From an uncultured Bacilli bacterium (GTDB taxonomy: Bacteria > Bacillota_I > Bacilli_A > RFN20 > CAG-826), in the NCBI GenBank assembly GCA_944349595.1, contig CALVNF010000007.1, positions 1 to 33,027 of the forward strand: a DNA stretch of 33,027 bases, given 5' to 3'. The notes below the pieces were generated by a model. The model worked only from the letters and a program-made list of their open reading frames with translations. It had not been told where the DNA came from and did no database searches. Shown piece by piece: positions 1 to 8,449 of this stretch. Position 1 is the first letter of the stretch. Every line of letters begins with the position of its first letter. The position numbers and the translations under genes were made by a program.

Positions 1-468
1 GTGTTTTTAGTTGATTCAATAGATTTAGATGTTTTAAACCCAATATATATTTATTGTTTTGGAATAGCTGGAATTGTCATTTATTTACTTTTGATTATTT
101 TAGCCATCGTTTTTATAAAAAAAGACGTCGATTTAAATTATGTATTTGGTTATAGAACACCATTTGCTCTTTCATCAGTAAAAAAATGGAAATGGGCAAA
201 TAATATTTTTATGAAACGCCTAATAATTGGAGAGCCAATATTTTTGATAATTCATATTGTTATATTTACTTTATCAGAGGTTTTTTCTTGGTTCTTTTTA
301 TGGACAATACTTACTATGGTTATAGGACTTATCTATTTTATTCCTATCGTTTTATATATTGAGATATATGGCCGTATAAAATTTAAAAATGATGAAGATA
401 AGCCTATTGAACCTCTAATAGAAAATGGGCAATCAAAAAAACAAGATATCGATGATTATTGGAAATAA
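1..468 (+). CDS. SdpI-like family membrane protein (5' end may be outside window)
   Basis: A 155-residue reading frame opens with GTG at the first base of the window, so the true start may lie upstream. It has about four hydrophobic segments (residues ~14-38, ~78-92, ~96-110, ~106-124) and ends in a charged, Lys/Asp-rich cytoplasmic-type tail. Between the first and second hydrophobic parts lies GYRTPFALSS followed by WKWAN. This resembles the G-x-RT-P/W...W-xx-xN signature of the SdpI/YfhL family, which includes the immunity protein to the SdpC toxin as well as many uncharacterised relatives. No toxin gene is next to it in this window, so a role in immunity cannot be claimed. Family assignment is moderate; function is unknown. 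Confidence 0.55.
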   Translation: MFLVDSIDLDVLNPIYIYCFGIAGIVIYLLLIILAIVFIKKDVDLNYVFGYRTPFALSSVKKWKWANNIFMKRLIIGEPIFLIIHIVIFTLSEVFSWFFLWTILTMVIGLIYFIPIVLYIEIYGRIKFKNDEDKPIEPLIENGQSKKQDIDDYWK

Positions 469-476
469 ATTCACAA

Positions 477-707
477 TTATAAATTTGTAGCATTTAAAAG
501 TTGCCGTTGTTGCCATTGTAAGGGTGTGCAATGTATCAAAAGCGTAGTATGTAGGCATTGAATATTCTGGTGGCTCCCAAACACTAGAATATTCAGTAAT
601 AATTCAATTATTGTTTTTGCGTGTTTTGAACAAGTTGTTGTTGTACGACACCATTTAGGTCCAACAACTAAAACAGCCCCTTTTGTTTTTAAAGAAAAAT
701 CTAGAAT
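477..707 (-). pseudogene. Relic of an AAA / DUF4143-type ATPase (N-terminal fragment)
   Basis: Reading the minus strand from 707 to 477 gives an open stretch without a start codon. Its first third reads KGAVLVVGPKWC, then RTTTTCSKHAKTII. The typical N-terminus of the AAA_14/DUF4143 ATPases found in many Firmicutes is GAVLIxGPKWCGKTTTxxxxAKSxI, so the match is specific. The P-loop Gly-Lys is replaced by Arg-Thr, and nothing after position ~600 resembles the family, so this is a broken fragment. The rest of the frame is low-complexity read-through. A second minus-strand frame around 475-600 is also open and contains EPPEYSMPTYYAF; I do not recognise it. Confidence 0.6.
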
Positions 708-782
708 TTAATCAAATAAACGAGGTATATAATCTTTTTTCGTGGTAGTTTTTTACCAATTTAAAAATGTGTATTCAATATA

Positions 783-828
783 AATCCGAAGTTTATGAGT
801 AAAATAATCCGAAGTTTATGAGTAAAAT
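783..828. repeat. Perfect 23-bp tandem repeat, two copies
   Basis: The 23-bp unit beginning AATCCGAAGTTTATGAG occupies 783-805 and is repeated without change at 806-828, followed by GATCACAAATTTG. Repeated motifs of the form (T)TTGAGxAAAAT-GATC are remembered from the subterminal ends of IS21-family elements in low-GC Firmicutes, so this may be the end of a lost insertion sequence. No istA/istB remnant is visible. The repeat itself is certain; the IS interpretation is weak. Confidence 0.8.
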
Positions 829-896
829 GATCACAAATTTGTAAATTTTTATCAAAATAATTAATATCTTATATAATTACAATATAGAGTTTCAAT

Positions 897-1787
897 TTAT
901 TTTTTAAAATAAAAATTGTGTAATTCTTCAATATTTTTTATTTTTTTATTAAATAATTTATAAAATCTAGTTTGATTATGTTCAATAAATTTTCCATCAA
1001 GATTATCATTTTTAATTATTTTATTATAATCATAAGCTCCATTTACTTTCCAAGATTGAAGCATACCAATATTTATTGCATCTGTTGGACAAAAAAATGA
1101 ACATCTCATACACATAATACATTTTGAATGAAATTTTATTTTTTTATTTTTTAATTCAATATTATGAGTTGGACAATTATTAATGCATAAATTACAATTA
1201 ATACATTTATTTTTATCAACTTTATAAAATAAAGAATTAATAGGACCACCTAATCTTTGTATTTTAAATAATTTAGAGTTTAAAATATAAAAATAGTTGA
1301 GTTTTGCAGTGTTTTTGATATTATTTTTTATTTCATAAATTAAAATATCCATTAATTTATTATTTAAAATATATAATTCTTTAACTAAATTATCTGGATA
1401 TTTAAAATGAATATTATAAGGATATAAAAAGTGATATTCTCCTAGCAATTCCCCATTATTTTTCTTTATCCATTTCCTTAATTTATATGAAGAAGTATCA
1501 TTGAGCTTTAAAGGTTCTCCACTTTGTTTAATTATTAAATATTTTTTATTTAATAATTTTAATTTTTTAATATATTTATCAAAAATAATTGGTGTATTAA
1601 AAGCATATATTGGATATGAAAATATTATTAAATCATAATCTTTTAAATCAATTACTTTAGTATCAATATTAATTTCAAATAAATTTACATCATATAGATT
1701 TTCTAAGTAAAATCTATTTTTTATGGATTCTGCAAGTAATTTTGTATTTCCAGTTCCGGTAAAATATATTAAAATTGCTTTTTTCAT
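897..1787 (-). CDS. EFR1-like protein: flavodoxin-like domain plus two [4Fe-4S] ferredoxin motifs
   Basis: This 296-residue protein is probably a cytoplasmic electron carrier or oxidoreductase. The N-terminus has an FMN-phosphate loop of flavodoxin type (YFTGTGNTK, residues 8-16) after a hydrophobic first strand, and a flavodoxin-like FSYPIYAFNTP stretch near 56-66. The C-terminus has two Cys-x2-Cys-x2-Cys-x3-Cys-Pro clusters, at C195/C198/C201/C205 and C223/C226/C229/C233, the classic pair for two [4Fe-4S] clusters. This order is that of the EFR1 family. Its ATG overlaps the stop of the upstream SDR gene by 4 nt (ATGA), so the two are translationally coupled. The physiological partner is not known; a reductive step shared with the SDR is a reasonable guess only. 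Confidence 0.85.
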   Translation of the reverse strand: MKKAILIYFTGTGNTKLLAESIKNRFYLENLYDVNLFEINIDTKVIDLKDYDLIIFSYPIYAFNTPIIFDKYIKKLKLLNKKYLIIKQSGEPLKLNDTSSYKLRKWIKKNNGELLGEYHFLYPYNIHFKYPDNLVKELYILNNKLMDILIYEIKNNIKNTAKLNYFYILNSKLFKIQRLGGPINSLFYKVDKNKCINCNLCINNCPTHNIELKNKKIKFHSKCIMCMRCSFFCPTDAINIGMLQSWKVNGAYDYNKIIKNDNLDGKFIEHNQTRFYKLFNKKIKNIEELHNFYFKK

Positions 1788-2707
1788 AATAGATTTGTTA
1801 ATTCATATACTTTATTTGTAATTTTTTTATCATAAGCTTTTTTACTAAGGTTATAAATTTTTGGATAACCCCAACAATGAATAAAAGCTCTTGGTCCAAT
1901 CCATTTATTAATCTCAATTTTGTCAACATCACACGCTTTAATTAAAGATAAAGAAGCTTTATTTGGAGACATAAAAATTAACTTCATTAAACTTGGAACA
2001 AATAAATAAAATACTTTATTAAAAGCTTTATTTTTTGCTTTAAATAAATTTGTTCCAGAAATTCCAGGATGTGCAAAAATAATATTTTTATTTTGTAAAT
2101 ATTTTAAATTAGTTAAATATTCTAATAATAATCTTTTAGTTATGCCATATCTTTTTGTTTTATTCTTTATGGAGTTTAAGTAGTTTATATAATCTTGTTT
2201 ATTTTTTATTTTTAATAATTTTTTATTATTAAGATTAAAGTGATAAGTAACACTATCTGTAATAATTACTTTTAAATCGTTATATAAATTAAATAAATCA
2301 TTAATAAATTTAATTGGCATTAAATAATTAACTAAATATGTTTTTTCTAATTCATCAATAATTTGGTATTTTTGATGATAAATTCCACTAATATTAATAA
2401 AAATATCTAAATTAACGTTATTAGTTTTTAGATAACTAATAACGTTATTAATTGAGTCTTTATTTAAATAATCAAAATATAAAACGTAAATCTTATTTTT
2501 ATATAATGATTCAAATTCATGTTTTATTTTTAATCCATTTTCTGTGTTTCTAACTAAAATTATTAAATTATTATTTAAATAACTTAAAAATTTAACAACT
2601 TCATAGCCAATACTACCAGTTGCCCCGTTTAATAATATTGTTTTATTTTTAGTATTTTTTACAGTTGAATTTATATATTTTAAACATGATTTATCTTTTG
2701 TTTTCAT
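1784..2707 (-). CDS. SDR-family NAD(P)-dependent oxidoreductase
   Basis: This 307-residue protein has a Rossmann fold at its N-terminus with the nucleotide-binding loop NGATGSIGYE (Gly 28, 31, 34), a substrate-side Ser in TDSVTYHF (~152) and the catalytic Tyr-x3-Lys as YGITK (Y187, K191). The usual NNAG motif is degenerate (NISG at ~105-108). It lacks an obvious membrane segment. The RBS AGGAAA sits about 8 nt before the ATG. It is the first gene of a two-gene minus-strand operon with the EFR1-like protein and ends in TGA inside that gene's start. Substrate is unknown. The protein is Lys/Asn/Ile-rich like its neighbours and shows no sign of breakage. Confidence 0.85.
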   Translation of the reverse strand: MKTKDKSCLKYINSTVKNTKNKTILLNGATGSIGYEVVKFLSYLNNNLIILVRNTENGLKIKHEFESLYKNKIYVLYFDYLNKDSINNVISYLKTNNVNLDIFINISGIYHQKYQIIDELEKTYLVNYLMPIKFINDLFNLYNDLKVIITDSVTYHFNLNNKKLLKIKNKQDYINYLNSIKNKTKRYGITKRLLLEYLTNLKYLQNKNIIFAHPGISGTNLFKAKNKAFNKVFYLFVPSLMKLIFMSPNKASLSLIKACDVDKIEINKWIGPRAFIHCWGYPKIYNLSKKAYDKKITNKVYELTNLL

Positions 2708-2880
2708 AATTAAATTTCCTAGCTTTATTATTATATAAAATTTATATGTGTTTATTGTTTAAAATATGAAAATTTCCCTAAATATTACTACATTAAATAG
2801 TTAATAAAATAAAAGTAGTTAATGTTTCATTTTTTATAAATGATAAAAATGATAGAATAATTTAACAAGAGGTTTAAAAA

Positions 2881-3780
2881 ATGAAACAAAATTTTAATTT
2901 TATAAATTCTTATGGAGATAAACTAAAAGGAAAACTCTGGAGTAAAGATGATTTTAAAAAAATAGTTATTTTAGTAACTGGAATGCAAGAACATTGTAAT
3001 AGATATGATTATTTAGCAAATAAACTTAATGAAAATTATTATCAAGTATATTGTTTAGATCATTATGGACAAGGCGAAAATGTAATTGATGAAAAATCTT
3101 ATGGAATAGTTTGCAAAGATTTTTTTAACAAGATGTCAGATTCAATATTTGAATTATATTGCACGCTAAAAAATCAATATGATGTTCCTATTTATATAAT
3201 TAGTCATTCTATGGGATCATTTATTTGTCAAAATATGATTCAAAGACATAAATTTTCAACTGATAAATTAATATTAATTGGATCAAGTGGACCAATTTTA
3301 GGTTCTAAAATTGGATATTTACTAGCTAGATTAATTGTAAATAAAAATAATTTTAATAAACCAGCTAAATTATTAAAAACACTAAGTATTGGTCAATATG
3401 AAAAAGCAATTAAAAATAAACAAACAAAAGCTGATTGGTTAAGTTTTAATAAAGAGAATGTTAATAAATATTTAGCTGATAAGGCTTGTAATTATCAATG
3501 TTCTAATGGATTTTATTTATATTTAATTAAAGGATTAGCTAATTTATTTAATAAAGATAAAATTAAAAACATAGATCCTAATTTAGATATTTTAATTTTA
3601 TCTGGAAAATATGATCCAGTTTCAAAAAATACTAAAACATTAAATAAACTAATTAAAATATATAAAAATTGTGGTCACGATAAAATTAATTCAATATATT
3701 ATGATGGAAGACACGAAATATTAAATGAAGATTTCAAAGATGAAGTTATAAAAGATATAATTAAATTTTTAAATAAATAA
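2881..3780 (+). CDS. Alpha/beta hydrolase (serine aminopeptidase S33 / monoglyceride-lipase type)
   Basis: This 299-residue soluble hydrolase has the nucleophile elbow SHSMGS (S110), an acid in SGKYDPVS (D245) and the catalytic His in DGRHEI (H278), so the full triad is present in the right order. The early motif VTGMQEHCNRYDYLA and the LDHYGQGE segment (normally D-x-R/H-G-x-G-x-S) place it in the lysophospholipase/monoacylglycerol lipase group. There is no signal peptide, so it acts in the cytoplasm. An AAGAGG RBS precedes the ATG, and a strong intrinsic terminator follows at once, making it a single-gene unit. It is divergent from the SDR/EFR1 operon with a 173-bp shared upstream region. 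Substrate is not predictable. Confidence 0.85.
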   Translation: MKQNFNFINSYGDKLKGKLWSKDDFKKIVILVTGMQEHCNRYDYLANKLNENYYQVYCLDHYGQGENVIDEKSYGIVCKDFFNKMSDSIFELYCTLKNQYDVPIYIISHSMGSFICQNMIQRHKFSTDKLILIGSSGPILGSKIGYLLARLIVNKNNFNKPAKLLKTLSIGQYEKAIKNKQTKADWLSFNKENVNKYLADKACNYQCSNGFYLYLIKGLANLFNKDKIKNIDPNLDILILSGKYDPVSKNTKTLNKLIKIYKNCGHDKINSIYYDGRHEILNEDFKDEVIKDIIKFLNK

Positions 3781-3794
3781 TTAAATATAATAAA

Positions 3795-3827
3795 AAACGC
3801 TTCACAATCGTGAAGCGTTTGTTTTTA
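3795..3827 (+). terminator. Intrinsic terminator of the alpha/beta hydrolase gene
   Basis: An 11-bp perfect stem, AAACGCTTCAC / GTGAAGCGTTT, with an AATC tetraloop is followed by GTTTTTAT. It lies 15 nt after the stop codon and could also serve, on the other strand, the convergent 51-aa gene. Confidence 0.9.
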
Positions 3828-3851
3828 TGTAGTTATAATAAATTTTTAAAA

Positions 3852-4007
3852 TTAATCAATAAATCCCATTGAGGATATGACACAAGGATTATTGAGACCA
3901 ATTGAGCTAGAAGCAAGGTACATATTAGTTGTCATGAATGTCATTTGTTCTAATTGTCTGTCCTCGTTTTCATATCTAGGATTTCTTTCAATATTTTCGT
4001 TAAACAT
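3852..4007 (-). CDS. Small 51-aa protein of unknown function
   Basis: On the minus strand, ATG at 4007 is preceded by an AAGGAGG ribosome binding site 7 nt away, one of the best in the window, and runs 51 codons to TAA at 3852. The protein begins MFNENIERNPRYENEDRQ, a charged N-terminal half, and continues into a hydroxyl- and small-residue-rich half with a single Cys (C42): LASSSIGLNNPCVISSMGF. There is no membrane helix. The leader/core look is reminiscent of peptide precursors, but no modification or export gene is nearby and I do not recognise the family. A hairpin sits directly upstream of the RBS and two operator-like palindromes lie about 90-110 bp upstream, so it appears to be a regulated, separately transcribed gene. 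Confidence 0.7.
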   Translation of the reverse strand: MFNENIERNPRYENEDRQLEQMTFMTTNMYLASSSIGLNNPCVISSMGFID

Positions 4008-4030
4008 AAATTTAATCCTCCTTATTTTTT

Positions 4031-4055
4031 GAAGTTAATTCTTTTTCTTAACTTC
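4031..4055 (-). promoter_or_regulatory. Hairpin in the leader of the 51-aa gene
   Basis: GAAGTTAA and TTAACTTC form an 8-bp perfect stem around a 9-nt A/G-rich loop (minus strand). The stem ends about 9 nt before the AAGGAGG of the small gene. It could stabilise the mRNA 5' end or control RBS access; no U-tract follows, so it is not a terminator in this direction. Confidence 0.6.
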
Positions 4056-4093
4056 GAGAATATATTAAAACATTATTTAAAGAATTAAAATTC

Positions 4094-4120
4094 TGTAAAC
4101 GGTTACTGAAAACACTTTCA
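4094..4120. promoter_or_regulatory. Two abutting cre / LacI-family-like operators
   Basis: TGTAAACGGTTACT (4094-4107) and TGAAAACACTTTCA (4107-4120) share base 4107. Against the cre consensus TGWNANCGNTNWCA each has a single mismatch (last base; the central G). They lie about 90 bp before the start of the 51-aa gene on one side and about 160 bp before the queT promoter on the other, so the small gene is the likelier target. CcpA or another LacI-type regulator is inferred from the motif only. Confidence 0.5.
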
Positions 4121-4255
4121 TATAAAATGCCGATAAAATCGATATAATAATTCAAAATTTTGAAAAATTTTATGCATATTTTTTATTATAAAATTGATGT
4201 TTTTAATAAAAAAAGTTGCATAATTTTAATAAATTTAGCATTTTAATAAAATAAC

Positions 4256-4284
4256 TTAATATTTTATTTAATTCTTACTATAAT
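4256..4284 (+). promoter_or_regulatory. Promoter of the queuosine salvage operon
   Basis: A consensus -10 TATAAT (4279-4284) is preceded after exactly 17 bp by TTAATA (4 of 6 bases of a -35). Transcription would start near 4291, just before the riboswitch. Confidence 0.65.
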
Positions 4285-4296
4285 ATTAAGGTTTAA

Positions 4297-4345
4297 AAGA
4301 AAAGATGTTGTCCTTGCCTAACCATCTTTTAAAAAACAAGGAGGT
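4297..4345 (+). promoter_or_regulatory. PreQ1-I-type riboswitch controlling queT translation
   Basis: P1 is AAAAGATG (4300-4307) with CATCTTTT (4323-4330). The loop TTGTCCTTGCCTAAC contains CCTTG (4312-4316), which can pair with CAAGG (4337-4341) downstream, forming the H-type pseudoknot typical of this class. The linker TTAAAAAACAAGG closely matches the A-rich tail of known class I aptamers (for example the Thermoanaerobacter type TTAACAAAACAAGG). The 3' pseudoknot strand overlaps the AAGGAGG ribosome binding site of queT, so ligand binding should hide it and switch translation off. The gene downstream encodes the expected transporter. Confidence 0.85.
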
Positions 4346-4354
4346 TTGAAATAT

Positions 4355-6006
<1,652 letters not shown>

Positions 6007-6008
6007 TA

Positions 6009-7037
6009 ATGGATGTTAATATATTTAATTTTGATTTACCAGAAAATTTAATTGCACAATCTCCACTAGAAAAACGTGAGAACTGCAGACTTTTAACAAT
6101 AAATAAAACAAAAAAAGAATTCAAAGATGAACATTTTTATGACATTTTAAAGTATTTTAAAAAAGGCGATGTATTAGTTAGAAATAATACCAAAGTAATT
6201 CCGGCTAGATTATATGGAATAAAAAAAGAAACCGGTGCCCATGTTGAAGTTTTATTATTAAAAGATTTAGGTGATGATAAGTGGGAGTGTTTAGTTGGAA
6301 ATTCAAAAACAATTAAAACTGGAAGTAGAATTTCTTTTGGAAATGATTTATTAATTGGAGAATGTATTGAAAGAAAACAAGAAGGTATAAGAATAATTAA
6401 ATTTTATTATGATGGAATATTTTTAGAAATATTAGATAAAATTGGCTTAATGCCTCTCCCTCCATATATAAAAAAGCAAGTCGAAGATAATAATGAATAT
6501 CAAACAGTATATGCCAAAGTTTTAGGAAGTGCAGCTGCACCAACTGCTGGATTTCATTTTAGTGAGGAATTGTTAGAAAAAATTAAAGAAATAGGTGTAG
6601 AAATTATTGATATTACTTTAAATATTGGACTTGGAACATTTAGACCAATTAAAGTTAGTGATACAAAAGATCACATTATGCATAAAGAAGAATATGAAAT
6701 ATCTTTTGAAGCTGCTAATAAATTAAATAGTGCAAAAGAAAATCATCAAAGAATAATTGCTGTTGGAACAACAAGTGTTCGAACACTTGAAGCAAATATT
6801 ACAAAATATGGAAAATTTAAAGCTTGTAAAGAAGAAACAGATATATTTATTTCTCCAGGATATAAATGGAAAGCTGTTGATTGTTTAATTACAAATTTCC
6901 ATCTTCCAAAGTCTACTTTAATTATGTTGGTTTCATCTTTTATTGGAGATATTGATTATACACTAGCTTGTTATAAACATGCTGTTGAAGAAAAATATAG
7001 ATTCTTTTCTTTTGGCGATGCAATGTTTATATATTGA
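6009..7037 (+). CDS. queA: S-adenosylmethionine:tRNA ribosyltransferase-isomerase
   Basis: QueA transfers the ribosyl part of SAM onto preQ1 in tRNA, giving epoxyqueuosine. The 342-residue length is typical. Family motifs are present: the N-terminal FDLPENLIAQSPLEKRE, VLVRNNTKVIPARL, APTAGFHFSEELL and TNFHLPKSTLIMLV near the C-terminus. It begins 2 nt after the tgt stop and ends in TGA, one of only two TGA stops I see, immediately before queH. It catalyses the second step of the salvage pathway laid out in this operon. Confidence 0.97.
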   Translation: MDVNIFNFDLPENLIAQSPLEKRENCRLLTINKTKKEFKDEHFYDILKYFKKGDVLVRNNTKVIPARLYGIKKETGAHVEVLLLKDLGDDKWECLVGNSKTIKTGSRISFGNDLLIGECIERKQEGIRIIKFYYDGIFLEILDKIGLMPLPPYIKKQVEDNNEYQTVYAKVLGSAAAPTAGFHFSEELLEKIKEIGVEIIDITLNIGLGTFRPIKVSDTKDHIMHKEEYEISFEAANKLNSAKENHQRIIAVGTTSVRTLEANITKYGKFKACKEETDIFISPGYKWKAVDCLITNFHLPKSTLIMLVSSFIGDIDYTLACYKHAVEEKYRFFSFGDAMFIY

Positions 7038-7038
7038 T

Positions 7039-7662
7039 ATGAAAGAAAGAAATTATTTACTAGAATCTGAACAAGAATTATTAAAAATAGTTGAGAATTG
7101 CAAGGAAAAACCAAAACTTTTAATTCATGTTTGTTGTGGTCCTTGTAGTATATTTCCATTAAGATTTTTAAGTAATTTTTTTAAAATAAGTGTTTTATTT
7201 TATAATCCAAATATATATCCACATAATGAATTTGAAAAAAGATATAATACTTTACTTGAATATATAAATATCTTAAAAAATGAAAACATTAATATAGAAG
7301 TTATAAAAGGTGAATATAACCATAAAGAATATATGAAAGATTTATTACCTTTAAAAGATGAAAAAGAAGGTGGTAAAAGATGTTTTTTATGTTATAAAAA
7401 AAGATTAAGAGAAACTTTTGTTTTAGCTAGTAAAAATAATTTTGATTATGTTTGTACGGTAATGACTTCATCAAGACAAAAAAGTTCAAAAATAATAAAT
7501 CAAATTGCTGAAAAAATATCTAGTGAATTTAAAGATATTAAATATTTTTATAGTGATTTTAAAAAACACGGCTGGAGTGAAGAAGGTTATAAAAAAGCAA
7601 GAGATCTAGGTCTATATTTGCAAGAATATTGTGGTTGCGAATTTTCAATTAATAATAAATAA
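7039..7662 (+). CDS. queH: Epoxyqueuosine reductase QueH
   Basis: QueH performs the last step, reducing epoxyqueuosine in tRNA to queuosine, and is the non-cobalamin replacement for QueG. The 207-residue protein has the diagnostic cysteines: HVCCGPCS (~31-38), RCFLCYKKRL in the middle and YCGCEF at the C-terminus, consistent with binding of an Fe-S cluster and metal. I start it at ATG 7039, one base after the queA TGA. In-frame starts at 7018 (ATG) and 6979 (TTG) would overlap queA and add residues not expected in the family. No Shine-Dalgarno sequence is seen, so reinitiation from queA is likely. Confidence 0.93.
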   Translation: MKERNYLLESEQELLKIVENCKEKPKLLIHVCCGPCSIFPLRFLSNFFKISVLFYNPNIYPHNEFEKRYNTLLEYINILKNENINIEVIKGEYNHKEYMKDLLPLKDEKEGGKRCFLCYKKRLRETFVLASKNNFDYVCTVMTSSRQKSSKIINQIAEKISSEFKDIKYFYSDFKKHGWSEEGYKKARDLGLYLQEYCGCEFSINNK

Positions 7663-8274
7663 TTAATTTTCGCTAGTATTATTTTCTTCTTTAGTTTGAT
7701 TGTTTTTTGTTTTTGTTATTAAAAATGATTTAATTATTGCAATTAAAATACAAATTATCATTAACACACAACTTGAAATTAAATATGGATCTAAATTAAT
7801 ATTGATAAATAAAACAATACAAATTATTAATGCTAAATAAGGTACAAATCTAAATAATTTAAAGAATTTATACTTAAAGAATATACCATATAAAACAATA
7901 TAACCGACTAATAATACAATAATTGAAAGTATATAATTTGGATCGTTTTCGATTCTTATAAAATATGAATCATTTATTTTAATATAATAAAAACTACAAG
8001 AAATTAATTGTGAAATGGCAATGCAATTAAATATATAGTCATATCCTGATTGTAAAAAATCACTATCGTGCTTTTTATAAAATTGAAACATTGAAAGACA
8101 AATTAATATACTCATTCCTCCAAAAGTTAAATAAATTATTGCTGGAAGAAAATTAACATTTTCAGAACCTTCTTTTAATAAAGTGGTGATAAAAAATACA
8201 TAGAAAAATGCAATACTAACTAAAATTAGTAATGCTTCAATTAATGTTAATATTTTTTTAATTTTTTCTTTCAT
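7663..8274 (-). CDS. Polytopic membrane protein of unknown function
   Basis: This 203-residue protein has about six hydrophobic helices (roughly 8-32, 42-62, 82-98, 112-132, 140-158, 163-185) and a hydrophilic C-terminal tail rich in Lys, Glu, Asn and Thr (TKTKNNQTKEENN). I do not recognise a family. The start ATG has only a weak upstream RBS. It converges on queH with no gap: the last base of queH is 7662 and the last base of this gene is 7663, and no hairpin terminator is visible between them. It is probably monocistronic. Confidence 0.7.
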   Translation of the reverse strand: MKEKIKKILTLIEALLILVSIAFFYVFFITTLLKEGSENVNFLPAIIYLTFGGMSILICLSMFQFYKKHDSDFLQSGYDYIFNCIAISQLISCSFYYIKINDSYFIRIENDPNYILSIIVLLVGYIVLYGIFFKYKFFKLFRFVPYLALIICIVLFININLDPYLISSCVLMIICILIAIIKSFLITKTKNNQTKEENNTSEN

Positions 8275-8396
8275 TGTTATTATTTATTAAAATATAAAAT
8301 GACCGCGAAATAAAGAAAAAATTTAATAAAAATTTATCAAAAGAATAGAATTTTTTGTTTTAACTAATTGTTTATGCTAATTCCAATTGAAAAATA

Positions 8397-8402
8397 TATA
8401 AT
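8397..8402 (+). promoter_or_regulatory. Candidate -10 of the first collagen-like lipoprotein gene
   Basis: A consensus TATAAT lies 47 bp before the ATG, in a divergent intergenic region. No good -35 is present at the usual distance (ATGCTA at 17 bp), so this is tentative. Confidence 0.35.
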
Positions 8403-8449
8403 ATAAATATATTTTTATTTATTTTATAAATAAAAGAAAAGGAGAAGTT

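Larger units (their letters stand above)
469..896. other. 428-bp gene-poor, decayed intergenic region
   Basis: This stretch lies between the convergent ends of the SdpI-like gene and the ferredoxin/flavodoxin gene. It holds the AAA/DUF4143 relic, a 9-bp inverted repeat (GAATATTCT at 559-568 facing AGAATATTC near 586-595) and the 23-bp tandem repeat. Its base composition at 480-680 is less AT-rich than the flanks, consistent with remains of foreign DNA. I see no intact gene and no clear terminator for either neighbour. Confidence 0.6.

Noticed and set aside
477..600. Second open minus-strand frame containing EPPEYSMPTYYAF as a gene
   Set aside because: No RBS, runs into the SdpI-like gene, and I recognise no family; kept only as part of the decayed region.
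1..4007. Toxin-immunity system formed by the SdpI-like protein and the 51-aa peptide
   Set aside because: The genes are about 3.4 kb apart on opposite strands with unrelated units between; no SdpA/B/C-like genes are visible.
6971..7159. 62-codon minus-strand ORF across the queA/queH junction
   Set aside because: It overlaps two confidently identified genes and has no RBS or recognisable product.
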